Shown here: in pieces, positions 1 to 8,700 of the stretch
Layout: every line of letters begins with the position of its first letter
Position numbering within the stretch: position 1 is the stretch's first letter
Source of the DNA: Pontibacter chinhatensis
Lineage (GTDB): Bacteria; Bacteroidota; Bacteroidia; Cytophagales; Hymenobacteraceae
Length of the DNA stretch: 64,000 bases
Reading direction: 5' to 3'
Assembly (NCBI RefSeq): GCF_900113285.1
Contig: NZ_FOOT01000001.1
Coordinates: 620,001 to 684,000, forward strand
The notes under the pieces: model-generated
Database searches by the model: none
Told to the model about the DNA's origin: nothing
What the model saw: the letters and a program-made list of their open reading frames with translations, nothing else
Made by a program: the position numbers and the translations under genes

Positions 1-55
1 CTACGCGCTATTTATCATTCTGTTAGTTTGCCAGCTAGGTTTAGATAGGAATAAG

Positions 56-86
56 AAAAGGGCACAGGTAATACCTGTGCCCTTTT
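56..86 (-). terminator. Near-perfect palindromic terminator
   Basis: Two 15-base arms (56-70 and 72-86) are exact reverse complements around a single base, with A/T tracts at both stem ends. This is a strong intrinsic, potentially bidirectional terminator. It lies about 70 bases past the stop of the leftward lyase-like gene and would end that transcript; it could also serve a rightward gene outside the window. Confidence 0.75.
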
Positions 87-154
87 GCTTCATTATTTAT
101 ACTTAGAAGCAGTAGATAAACTGCACTAAGCAAAAATTTCTGTATTTAAAATCC

Positions 155-1819
155 TTACTTCTGGATTGTGAATTTGATAGTTACTGGAGTTCCGGCCTGG
201 CCATTTGTGTAAGGAGTAGCCTTTAGGGTATAAGTACCAGTAGCCGGTGGGTTCCAGTTGCCGTAGTAGAAGTTACCATTGCCGTCGTCGCCGTGCAGGG
301 CAAACGGAGCACCTTTGTCAGTGTAGGTCTTGCTCTGGGCGCCGCTCAACTCAAACTTCACATTCTCTACAGAAGAAGCAGTGTTAGCCTGGATGTTCAG
401 CTTGGTGTAAGCCAGTGAGCTAAGCTTAATCACAGAACCATCAGCGATTGACTGCACACCCTTCTCAGTATGAGAGTCGATCAGGGTGAAGCCAGTGATA
501 TCAGAGCTAGTTGATGGCAGAGCCGTCTCGTTGCTTCCGGAAGTAGAACCGCCATTTTCTGGAGTGATGTGCTCACCAGTGTTTACGATTGTAAAGGTAA
601 CAGATACCGGAGTTCCAGCCTGGCCGTTCTTATAAGGAGTGGCCTTCAGCGTGTAAGTACCGGCTGCAGGTGGGTTCCAGTTGCCGTAGTAGAAGTTGCC
701 TTTTCCGTCGTCGCCGTGCAGGGCAAACGGAGCCGCATTATCAGTAAACGTTTTGCTCTGGGCACCGCTCAGTTCAAACTTCACGCTCTCCACAGAAGAA
801 GACGTGTTGGCCTGAACATTCAGCTTAGTGTACTCCAGTTGGCTAAGGCTGATTTGGGCACCGTTTGTGATTGGCATTACACCTTTCTCATAGTGAGAGT
901 CAATCAGGGTAAAACCTGAAATGTCGGCACTGGATGATGGAGCAGAAGTACCAGCGTCAGGAGAGCTTGGCTCTGATGGGCTTGGAGCTGGCTCTGTAAC
1001 GGAACCTGATCCTGAACCTGAACCAGAAGACATCTCGCTAAGTGAGGCCTTGCTGTTGCCCAGCTTTACGTTGTCGATGTACCACACTCTCTTCTTCGTG
1101 TTAGTAGTCTCGCTTCCGTTCCAGTCCCACTTGTAGATACCTACTTTCCAGCGAGGAAGCTCATATCCTGACTTAATCGTAGCACCTGATCTAGACGCCA
1201 CTTTCTTGTCGTTCAACCATACTTCAATCAAACCGTCAGATCCTCCTGAGTGTACCATATGGATCACAAACTTGTGCCATACGTTCTTCGTCATTTTACC
1301 AAGTGGCAGGCGGGCCTCACCCACGTGCATGATAAATTCGCCGTTCTCAACTACCAGTACCGTGTGCGGGGAACCTGATCCACCACCTTGGTGCCACTGC
1401 GTGATGATGTCTCTGCTTTTCTCGTCAGCGTAATCAGAAGATGGGAAGTAACCGGCAAATGAATACCAGCCCTCTTTGGCTCTTGTATCTTCAGGGAAAA
1501 GGAATTCGGTTCTTGTTCCGCCGCTAGCCTCAGCGTCAGTGTCTCTCAGTTCGAAACGACCAGCTTTTGAGCCTTCAAAGGCCGGGTTGGATACCACGCT
1601 AAAGCCATAGTTGGTGCTTGATTGGTGCTTGATACCGCTAAAGCCGTTTCCGCTTTCGAAAGTCTCGTTGAAAATCAGGTTTGCAGAGGTTGCTAAATCA
1701 GTGGCTTCTGTGCCAAGTTCAGCGGTTGGTGTCATGTCTTCCAGTTCTTCTTTCTCGCATGACATAGTGATTGTGCCCACAAGTAGGGGCATAAGGATGT
1801 ACTTGAATCTTGAATTCAT
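155..1819 (-). CDS. Secreted polysaccharide-lyase-like lipoprotein with two C-terminal repeat modules
   Basis: 554 aa. The N-terminus is a lipoprotein signal with lipobox ending at Cys21, so the protein is expected on the outer envelope. Residues 45-258 form a jelly-roll resembling the PF14099 polysaccharide lyase / concanavalin-like family (glucuronan or alginate lyase relatives): N-terminal FNETFESG, central ITQWHQ and a WYIDNVKLG end strand are visible. A Ser/Pro/Gly linker (261-298) leads to two copies (299-412 and 440-553) of a ~114-residue module marked by ALHGDDG and NWNPPA-GTYTLKATPY. The same module occurs once in the secreted protein at 2837. No T9SS tail is present. Lyase activity is inferred from fold similarity; the substrate is unknown. 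It is transcribed alone, with a strong terminator downstream. Confidence 0.72.
   Translation of the reverse strand: MNSRFKYILMPLLVGTITMSCEKEELEDMTPTAELGTEATDLATSANLIFNETFESGNGFSGIKHQSSTNYGFSVVSNPAFEGSKAGRFELRDTDAEASGGTRTEFLFPEDTRAKEGWYSFAGYFPSSDYADEKSRDIITQWHQGGGSGSPHTVLVVENGEFIMHVGEARLPLGKMTKNVWHKFVIHMVHSGGSDGLIEVWLNDKKVASRSGATIKSGYELPRWKVGIYKWDWNGSETTNTKKRVWYIDNVKLGNSKASLSEMSSGSGSGSGSVTEPAPSPSEPSSPDAGTSAPSSSADISGFTLIDSHYEKGVMPITNGAQISLSQLEYTKLNVQANTSSSVESVKFELSGAQSKTFTDNAAPFALHGDDGKGNFYYGNWNPPAAGTYTLKATPYKNGQAGTPVSVTFTIVNTGEHITPENGGSTSGSNETALPSTSSDITGFTLIDSHTEKGVQSIADGSVIKLSSLAYTKLNIQANTASSVENVKFELSGAQSKTYTDKGAPFALHGDDGNGNFYYGNWNPPATGTYTLKATPYTNGQAGTPVTIKFTIQK
161..925 (-). repeat. Two intragenic direct copies of a ~342-bp module
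   Basis: Bases 584-925 and 161-502 encode two near-identical ~114-residue modules separated by a Ser/Thr-rich linker. The DNA is also highly similar, for example around the GDDG-NFYYGNWNPPA segment. This indicates a recent internal duplication or gene conversion. A diverged third copy lies at 3662-4015 in another gene. Confidence 0.85.
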
Positions 1820-2836
1820 ATTTTTTGGCTAAAAGTATGTTGGCTAAAAGGTGAAATTTTTGTCTGATGCTATAGAAACCTATTGTATTTATCCTAATTT
1901 ATATTGAGTTCTATAGCGACTTGGTTTTAAATTTTAATTGTAGATTTAATATTAAATAAAACTAATATTCGCAAATCTAAAGGTTTCTTCATAGGCAATT
2001 CAACTCACTAAAATTCAACATCATACCCATTATCAAGTTAAACAGCAGAAACACATGTTTTTGGATATTTTCCTTCACTTGACTTCGACAAAGATAAACG
2101 GGCTGGTTTCAGATTTAAAAGCCGTTTACCAATTTTACCCTAAAAAACCTTATAAATAACCACAACTTCTTTTTAAGTTTATAATTTCTACACCCTGTGG
2201 AATTAAATTATTTATATTAATGCTAAAATACTTTACAACTAATATTATTGTAATTCCGGGGATGATTGAGCATTATGCTGATTTATATAGCTTTAAGCAG
2301 TTTCTAATAAATACAATACCCACCCTCGCTCGCGTGAAGCCCAGGATACTAAATCAGCTATTCTTAAATACAGCAATTTACAGGGCATAAGGCTGATAAG
2401 CTATGGCACGGATAAGTACAACACACACCCAAACAACTAATTATCAATCATTTACATAAACAAAATGTTACTTATAGAGTAAGGTGTGAGGTGAAAGATA
2501 GGAGCGGCAAGCACTACTCAAGATGTTAAGAACGCTTCTGAAACTAACGACCGGTGATACAGCTTGAATGGGAGTGCTAATGGTGAGATAACCAGCCGTT
2601 TTTAAAGTAGCAATAACAAAATTTAGCTGCGTTGCAAGTACCCAATGGAACTACTGATTGAGGGCTTTGCTCTTGTTATACCGCGCTATAGCACATTTTG
2701 TATTTTTTTTTAGTACAATAGCTATATAAATTATAAATACCCCGTATAAGCTTCTGTAACTGGCGACCTAACCACGCCAGCAACTGTCTAATGCCTAAAG
2801 AAATCTGTGTCCATTTGTTAGATCAAAAGTAGCTCT
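1820..2836. other. AT-rich divergent intergenic region, no gene seen
   Basis: About 1 kb between two divergently transcribed secreted-protein genes. I see no coding frame with recognisable similarity, no tRNA and no clear repeat. A possible leftward -7 element (CAAATCTA on the plus strand, 1972-1979; TAGATTTG on the minus strand) fits TAnnTTTG but lacks a convincing -33 box. The length and AT content suggest a regulatory region or eroded DNA. Confidence 0.5.
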
Positions 2837-5785
2837 ATGAAGAACTTTACTCATCTCCTTCTTCTTTCTTTCCTCTGGGCAATTTATGCTCAAGCCAGCG
2901 CGCAGGATAACCAGAGCCCGGTTTTCACCTTTAACTCCAGCTGGAAGTACCTTGACAATGGCTCTAACCAGGGACAGGCATGGCGGGCTGTAGCTTTTGA
3001 TGATGGGAGCTGGAAAAGCGGAAACGGCAAATTTGGATACGGAATAACCGACGCGGCTACGGTAGTAAGTTATGGTCCAAAATCATCTCCGAAATACATT
3101 ACCACCTACTTTAGAAAGAGCTTTACCCTTGCAGACTTGTCAGCATATACCTCATTTACAGCCAGAGTGAAACGAGACGATGGTGTGGTGGTGTACCTGA
3201 ATGGCAAGGAAGTATACAGGGATAACATGCCGACAGGTGATATCACCTATCAAACTCTGGCACTGGCAGGCGCTGCGGATGACGGGAAAGAAGCAAAGGC
3301 TTTCGCCATACCTGCCTCCTACTTCCAGACTGGCAACAACGTACTAGCCGTAGAGGTGCATCAGTCAAAGGCATCTTCTTCAGACCTGGCTTTCGACCTG
3401 GAACTGGTAGGCAACACACAAGCCGTGCAGCAATATACTCTGGACATAGCTGTGAGTGGAAGCGGGGTCGTTACCAAGAGCCCTGACCTTGCCTCCTATA
3501 ATAGCGGAAGCACCGTCACGCTAACTGCAGTGCCAGCCCAAGGGTTTGTATTCTCTGGTTGGAGTGGCGATGCAACCGGAACAGCAGTTCCTTTAACAGT
3601 TACCATGGATGCCAATAAGTCTATAAGAGCTAACTTTACCCCCTCTTCGGGCCTGCAGCAGGTAACAAGTTTCACGCTCATAAACTCATCCAACGAACAG
3701 GATATACAAGCCCTTACCGAAGGAACTGTAATAGGCCTTTCATCCTTACCGTCGACCAAACTTAATATCAGGGCAAACACCTCTCCGGCAACCGTTGGCA
3801 GCGTGAAGTTTGAGCTGAGCGGGGCACAGACACAAAACTATACTGACAATGGTGCACCTTATGCCCTGCACGGCGATGACGGCAAAGGCAATTACTACTA
3901 TGGCAGCTGGAACCCGCCAGCCACCGGCACTTATACTTTAAAGGCAACCCCTTACTCGGGAAGCAAAGGGACAGGTGATGCAGGCACCCCCTTGACCATT
4001 ACGTTCACCATCGCTGCAGAAGCAGCGCCGCAATCAGATCAGACGCCGCCAGTGGTAACAAGTATAAGTCGCCACATACCGGTAAGCAGTACTACCAGTG
4101 CCACTTCCGTTACCTACCGTGTTCTCTTTTCAGAAAAAGTCAGCGGCGTGGATGCTTCAGACTTTACAACTTCCATTGTGTCGGGTAACCTGACAGCGAC
4201 CGTGTCTGCAGTTGTTGCGGCCAGTTCAGATGGGGTGGCATATGACGTGACAGTCGGCCCCATAGGAGGAACAGGTACGTTTAGGCTGGACCTGAAGAGC
4301 AGCGGCACAGGCATTGCAGATGGAGCCGGAAATGCCATAGCCACTGGCTTTACCACCGGAGAAACGTACCAGATACAACCCGAGCCGGATTCAGGCAAGG
4401 AGGGCTTTATTTCCATCACTCCATTAAGCTCTTTCCCTATACATACAAGCCTGGGCGATCAGCCTCAATCTAAAGTATGGAAGCACGACGGCAAGTGGTG
4501 GGCGGTGCTACCTACAACGGGCGAGGGTACGCATATCTGGAGACTAGACGGAACGACCTGGACAAAAGCACTGACTATCTCGGAGAGCGCTTTCACAAGA
4601 GCAGACTGTAAAGTATCCGGCAACATGGTGCATATCGTCTTGTTCAGAGGCGCAGCACTGCCCTCTTTGCTGGTTTCGGTAGAGTATGCCCCAGCCGCTG
4701 GCAATTATACCATGTGGTCTCAGCGAAACACTGCCGTAACAATCCCTCTGGATGCAGGCGTTAAAACCGTGACCCTCGACATAGACGGAACAGGCAGGAT
4801 GTGGCTTGCCTCCAACGGAGACAGGAATGCGAACGTGAGGTGGAGTGATGCTCCTTACAGCACCTGGAGTACGCCAATAGCGGTAGCCAACGGCCTTACA
4901 GATGACGACATCTGCGCTGTGGTTTACCTTCCTGCATTAAAGAAGATCGGATTGCTGTGGTCAAATCAAAACACTAAGCGGTTTGGCTTCAGAACCCATG
5001 CTGATGGAGCTGCGCCTACCGAATGGTCTGCTGATGAAGTTCCAGCCTCTCAGTCGGCTATAGAGAGCGGCGATGGCATGGCGGACGATCACCTAAATAT
5101 GGCAGTAGCCTCTGACGGCACCCTATACTGTGCTGTTAAGACAGGGTACAGAACCGGGCTACCACTGATCTCTTTATTAGTCAGACGGCCAACGGGTGCC
5201 TGGGACGATCTCTACGAAGTATCGAAAGCCGGAAACCGTCCTATTGTCATTCTAAATGAAACAATAGGCAAAGTAAAGGTTATTTATGCTGCTCCAAGCG
5301 CCGGAGGCATCCTCTATAAGGAATCCTCCACTTCCAGCATCAAATTTGGGTCTGAACTCTCGCTTATTAAGGAAAGCAGCGACTATGCCACCAGCAGCAA
5401 AGAAAACTATACTTCTGAGATAGTGATTTTTTCCTCCACCGGCAAGCAGGCATACTCTGTACTGGCCACAGATGTAGCCTCCGTGGTCACTTCTTCACCG
5501 GAACAGGCAGTTACGGAGCAAAACGGCTACAGGCTGTCAGTTTATCCAAACCCAATGCAGGACAAGGCTAAGTTGAGCTTTACAATGCCTGAAAGCGGCT
5601 CTTATACTATAGCCATCTATGACGCGAATGGTTCTTTGGTAGAGGCAGTTAAGCATGGGCAGGGCATCCGCCACGAAGAGGTCACCATGGAAGTGGAGCT
5701 GACCAACCGTTCGAGCGGACTCTACTTTATTAAGCTTCTCACGCCTTCCGGCTCCAGTACACAAAAGGTCATCCTGAAAAAGTAA
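2837..5785 (+). CDS. Large secreted multidomain protein with T9SS sorting domain
   Basis: 982 aa. Signal peptide (1-23, cleavage after QASA-Q). Domains in order: a jelly-roll of the type found with Bacteroidota phosphoesterases (about 26-195, with VKRDDGVVVYLNGKEV); a divergent InlB B-repeat-like domain (about 198-268, GFVFSGWSGD); one copy of the GDDG/NPPATGTYTLKATPY module (276-393); an Ig-like domain with a TPPVVTSI start (about 402-513); a predicted beta-propeller (about 525-880) homologous to the whole protein at 7213; and a type A T9SS tail starting at YPNP near residue 905 and ending VILKK. It should cross the outer membrane through the Por machinery and be attached or released. Function unknown: an adhesin or carbohydrate-binding role is inferred from domain style, and no catalytic motif is evident. 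Confidence 0.75.
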   Translation: MKNFTHLLLLSFLWAIYAQASAQDNQSPVFTFNSSWKYLDNGSNQGQAWRAVAFDDGSWKSGNGKFGYGITDAATVVSYGPKSSPKYITTYFRKSFTLADLSAYTSFTARVKRDDGVVVYLNGKEVYRDNMPTGDITYQTLALAGAADDGKEAKAFAIPASYFQTGNNVLAVEVHQSKASSSDLAFDLELVGNTQAVQQYTLDIAVSGSGVVTKSPDLASYNSGSTVTLTAVPAQGFVFSGWSGDATGTAVPLTVTMDANKSIRANFTPSSGLQQVTSFTLINSSNEQDIQALTEGTVIGLSSLPSTKLNIRANTSPATVGSVKFELSGAQTQNYTDNGAPYALHGDDGKGNYYYGSWNPPATGTYTLKATPYSGSKGTGDAGTPLTITFTIAAEAAPQSDQTPPVVTSISRHIPVSSTTSATSVTYRVLFSEKVSGVDASDFTTSIVSGNLTATVSAVVAASSDGVAYDVTVGPIGGTGTFRLDLKSSGTGIADGAGNAIATGFTTGETYQIQPEPDSGKEGFISITPLSSFPIHTSLGDQPQSKVWKHDGKWWAVLPTTGEGTHIWRLDGTTWTKALTISESAFTRADCKVSGNMVHIVLFRGAALPSLLVSVEYAPAAGNYTMWSQRNTAVTIPLDAGVKTVTLDIDGTGRMWLASNGDRNANVRWSDAPYSTWSTPIAVANGLTDDDICAVVYLPALKKIGLLWSNQNTKRFGFRTHADGAAPTEWSADEVPASQSAIESGDGMADDHLNMAVASDGTLYCAVKTGYRTGLPLISLLVRRPTGAWDDLYEVSKAGNRPIVILNETIGKVKVIYAAPSAGGILYKESSTSSIKFGSELSLIKESSDYATSSKENYTSEIVIFSSTGKQAYSVLATDVASVVTSSPEQAVTEQNGYRLSVYPNPMQDKAKLSFTMPESGSYTIAIYDANGSLVEAVKHGQGIRHEEVTMEVELTNRSSGLYFIKLLTPSGSSTQKVILKK

Positions 5786-5864
5786 GGAGCCTTGACGTAA
5801 CTGCAGACGGAGCATACTTTGTGCAACATACTTACCCTGATTCTACTTTTATAGCCCTTAAAGT

Positions 5865-6887
5865 TTGGACACAGGTATCACCATTATAATTTGTACCTAT
5901 AACGGAGCTCCGCGGCTACCGGAGACGTTGCGGCACATCGCCTGTCAGCAGGTAAAGCCGGACGTGGCTTGGGAAGTTCTGGTCGTAGACAATGCCTCCT
6001 CCGACGGCTCAGCTGAGCTTGCAGCCACAACATGGCGCAAGCTCAGCTGCCCTGCCCCGCTCAAGGTGCTGCACCAGCCTCAGAAAGGCCTGACCTATGC
6101 CCGGGAGCTAGCCATGCAGGAGGCAGCCTACGAGTTTGTCTTGTTCTGTGATGATGATAACTGGTTGTCGCCGGGGTATGTGGACCTTGCCTATGACTTG
6201 ATGCAGGAAAATCCGGGTATAGGCGTACTGGGCGGATTTGGGGAGCTGGTGTTTGAGCAGGAGCCGCCAGGTTGGATGCACTATCTCACTGGGCTGGCCA
6301 GTGGCCCACAGGCTGTAACCTCCGGTAAAACGCAGTATAATGCCGTCTACGGCGCTGGCTGTATCATGCGCAAAGCTGTGTTTGAGAAATTAAGGAAAGC
6401 CGGTTTCCATCCGCTCTTGTCTGATAGAAGAGGGAAAAAGCTCAGCGCAGGCGGAGACTATGAGTTATGCTATGCCGCCGCCCTGGCGGGGTATGAAATC
6501 TGGTACGACGAAAGGCTGCGGTTCAAACACTTTATTCCGCAGCAACGCATCTCGGCAGCCTATTACGACCGCCTGATGAAGGAAGGCGCCGAAAGCCTCG
6601 CGGTACTAATCCCCTACCGGCTAAGGGTTAATCAGAACTGCAAAGACGCGCTATACTTCAACATCCACCTCCTGAAAGTAGTCATCTTCTATTTTAGAGG
6701 CTTGGTGATGCTCTTGCTAACCAAAACAACCTCGGCTTTCCGGAAAAAGGAGACCACCTACCTTAAGCTGAAACTCCTCTCCTTCGTGTACAAACTTTAC
6801 GCTCTGAGAAACTATACTTCCATGAAGCAGAACTTCAGGAAAGTACTGGACCTGGAGAGAAGGTTAAATAGTAGCAGGCTTTTATAA
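5865..6887 (+). CDS. Family 2 glycosyltransferase, TTG start
   Basis: 340 aa GT-A fold enzyme, probably adding a nucleotide-activated sugar to a cell-surface glycan. The N-terminus shows TIIICTYNG, then DNASSDGS for the nucleotide and CDDDNW as the DxD metal site near residues 95-100. A hydrophobic, basic C-terminal region (about 255-300) suggests membrane association. An in-frame stop lies one codon upstream of TTG at 5865, and the family normally begins just before the CTYNG strand, so TTG is the probable start. It follows the large T9SS protein by 79 bases and may be co-transcribed. The acceptor is unknown. Confidence 0.8.
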   Translation: MDTGITIIICTYNGAPRLPETLRHIACQQVKPDVAWEVLVVDNASSDGSAELAATTWRKLSCPAPLKVLHQPQKGLTYARELAMQEAAYEFVLFCDDDNWLSPGYVDLAYDLMQENPGIGVLGGFGELVFEQEPPGWMHYLTGLASGPQAVTSGKTQYNAVYGAGCIMRKAVFEKLRKAGFHPLLSDRRGKKLSAGGDYELCYAAALAGYEIWYDERLRFKHFIPQQRISAAYYDRLMKEGAESLAVLIPYRLRVNQNCKDALYFNIHLLKVVIFYFRGLVMLLLTKTTSAFRKKETTYLKLKLLSFVYKLYALRNYTSMKQNFRKVLDLERRLNSSRLL

Positions 6888-7212
6888 GTCCTTTTACAGG
6901 TTATGATTGATTGCACCAGCGGCACAGCTACAGATGCACTGTCTGCCTAAAGATTAACACCAAAAAATGCTTCCCTATATAGTAAAAACAGGATTATAGT
7001 CGCAACCTTGTCTCAAACACAAATATTCCTTTGTTAAGTAAAACTTTTTTTCGTCTAAACCATATAATATCATTATAATTCCTAATTACACATTCCCATA
7101 TTACTAATCGTGCAACGCTCGAAGCTAAGAGGCATAGCTTATACTTTGGCACATCAAAGTATAACCGGCAATTAAAAAGGTTTGAAAGTTTGGCAGAAAA
7201 AACCCTACTCTT
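6888..7212. other. Intergenic region with promoter-like inverted motif
   Basis: 325 bases, AT-rich, no coding potential seen. Its notable content is the perfect inverted repeat at 7139-7164, listed separately. The last 50 bases before the next ATG contain TTTGAAAGTTTGG but no Shine-Dalgarno sequence. Confidence 0.5.
7139..7164. promoter_or_regulatory. Perfect inverted repeat TTATACTTTG-6-CAAAGTATAA
   Basis: TTATACTTTG at 7139-7148 and its exact reverse complement at 7155-7164 are separated by GCACAT. The site ends 48 bases before the ATG at 7213. The rightward arm resembles the Bacteroidota -7 element (TAnnTTTG) but with one base less spacing. It is built from the AAGTATA word that is iterated throughout the window. 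It could be an operator, a promoter, or a paired copy of an iterated signal. Confidence 0.5.
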
Positions 7213-8619
7213 ATGATCAGAATTTTTACAGTTATAAGCCTTTTACTGGTATCTCACATCTTCGCCGCAGCGCAGGAGTCGACAGGCTTTCTGCAAGTGA
7301 ACGAGCTTAAGCCCTTGTCTGCCACTAAAGACACAGGCGAGACACCGCAATCCAAAGTATGGTCCTACGCTGGCGCTTACTGGGCCATACTGCCCGATGC
7401 CTCAGGCACGCACGTTTGGAAGCTTAACGGGGATACCTGGGTAAAGCAACTTAAAATCTCAGACACACTTTTTAAGGCCGACTGTAAGGTAGTCGACAAC
7501 CAGGTGCACGTGCTGCTCTTCAGAGGGCGGGACATCATCAGCATGGTTTCGCTGGAATATGCCTCGGGCTCCTATAAGTTCTGGTCAAAGCGGCCGGAGA
7601 AAGTAGACATAAACATAGGGAAAGACGCCTTTACGGCAACCATTGAGGTGGATAGCAAAGGCAGAATGTGGCTTGCCTCTGATGCAGCGTCCAGTGTTGA
7701 TGTGCGCTGGAGCGACGCGCCTTATACTACCTGGAGCGAGCCGGTAAGGCTGGCAGAAGGCTTGACGAACGACGACATCTGCTCTATTGTGGCGCTATCG
7801 GGCAAAATTGGCGTCATGTGGACGGACGTAACCAAGAAGCGCTACGGGTTTAAGGTTCACACGGATGATGCCGATCCCGCTTCCTGGTCAGAGGACGAGG
7901 TTCCCTCATCACAGTCCGCCCTGGAAGTAGGTGGCGGCATGGTAGGCAATACCTTGAACCTTGTCTCTGCCAGCGATGGCACCTTGTATGCCGCCATCAA
8001 AACAAGCTTCAACACGGCGGGGCACCCCCGGTTGGCCCTGCTAATTAGGCGCCCCTCCGGTAGTTGGGACGATCTATACCCGGTGTCTTCAAGCGGTGAC
8101 AGGCCCATTGTGATTCTAAACGAGAAAGCCAGAAAAATCAGGGTTGTTTACAACACCTCCATGGCAAACAACAATGATATTGTGTACAAGGAGTCGCCAT
8201 CCAGCGATATATCCTTTACTCCGGAAACGCTCCTATTCAAAGGTCCTTACACAGATGCGACCAGCGCAAAAGATAAGTTTGACCAAGGCGTGGTCATATT
8301 GGCTTCCAACGGCACACAAACGGCGGGCGTGATAGCTTTTGATGAACTTCCGGAAGAGGAATGCTGTGACTGGGCGCTCTACCCCAACCCCTTCAACGAC
8401 ACAACCTCCCTCTATTTTGCCACGCAGGGAGACGGCAGGTATCACCTCACCATTTACAGCAGCGCAGGCGAAAAGATAACCTCCCTGTCTGGTGATGCAA
8501 GAGCCGGTGAAATGAACCGGATTGAGATCCTTGGGGAGCGCTTCGCATCGGGCTTATACATGGTAAAGCTACAGACGGAAGAAAAATCGAGGGTGTTTAA
8601 GGTGATACTGAATAAGTAA
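7213..8619 (+). CDS. Secreted beta-propeller-like protein with T9SS sorting domain
   Basis: 468 aa. Signal peptide (about 1-20), a predicted propeller (about 25-380) and a type A T9SS tail beginning at LYPNPFND (about residue 393) and ending VILNK. The propeller is clearly homologous to residues 525-880 of the protein at 2837: PQSKVW, GTHVWKLNG, RWSDAPYTTWS, DDICSIV and EVPSSQSALE have near-identical counterparts. This is therefore a partial paralogue, separated from it only by the GT2 gene. It lacks the jelly-roll, InlB-like and Ig-like parts. Exported by T9SS by family knowledge; the molecular function is unknown. A strong terminator follows. Confidence 0.75.
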   Translation: MIRIFTVISLLLVSHIFAAAQESTGFLQVNELKPLSATKDTGETPQSKVWSYAGAYWAILPDASGTHVWKLNGDTWVKQLKISDTLFKADCKVVDNQVHVLLFRGRDIISMVSLEYASGSYKFWSKRPEKVDINIGKDAFTATIEVDSKGRMWLASDAASSVDVRWSDAPYTTWSEPVRLAEGLTNDDICSIVALSGKIGVMWTDVTKKRYGFKVHTDDADPASWSEDEVPSSQSALEVGGGMVGNTLNLVSASDGTLYAAIKTSFNTAGHPRLALLIRRPSGSWDDLYPVSSSGDRPIVILNEKARKIRVVYNTSMANNNDIVYKESPSSDISFTPETLLFKGPYTDATSAKDKFDQGVVILASNGTQTAGVIAFDELPEEECCDWALYPNPFNDTTSLYFATQGDGRYHLTIYSSAGEKITSLSGDARAGEMNRIEILGERFASGLYMVKLQTEEKSRVFKVILNK

Positions 8620-8640
8620 TCGCCCTGAATTAAATAAAAA

Positions 8641-8680
8641 AAGCCTCTCTCCTGCCAGCATCAGCAAGAGAGAGGCTTTT
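8641..8680. terminator. Bidirectional intrinsic terminator between convergent genes
   Basis: AAGCCTCTCTC (8641-8651) pairs exactly with GAGAGAGGCTT (8668-8678) around a 16-base loop. An A-run precedes and TTTT follows, so it can end transcription in both directions. It sits between the convergent T9SS-protein gene and dapD. Confidence 0.85.
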
Positions 8681-8699
8681 ATACTTACCAAGTATAAAA
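8677..8699. repeat. Inverted AAGTATAAAA pair at gene end
   Basis: TTTTATACTT (8677-8686) and AAGTATAAAA (8690-8699) are perfect reverse complements around ACC. They partly overlap the preceding terminator tail and end one base before the dapD stop codon. A second small hairpin can form here. Confidence 0.7.
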
Positions 8700-8700
8700 C

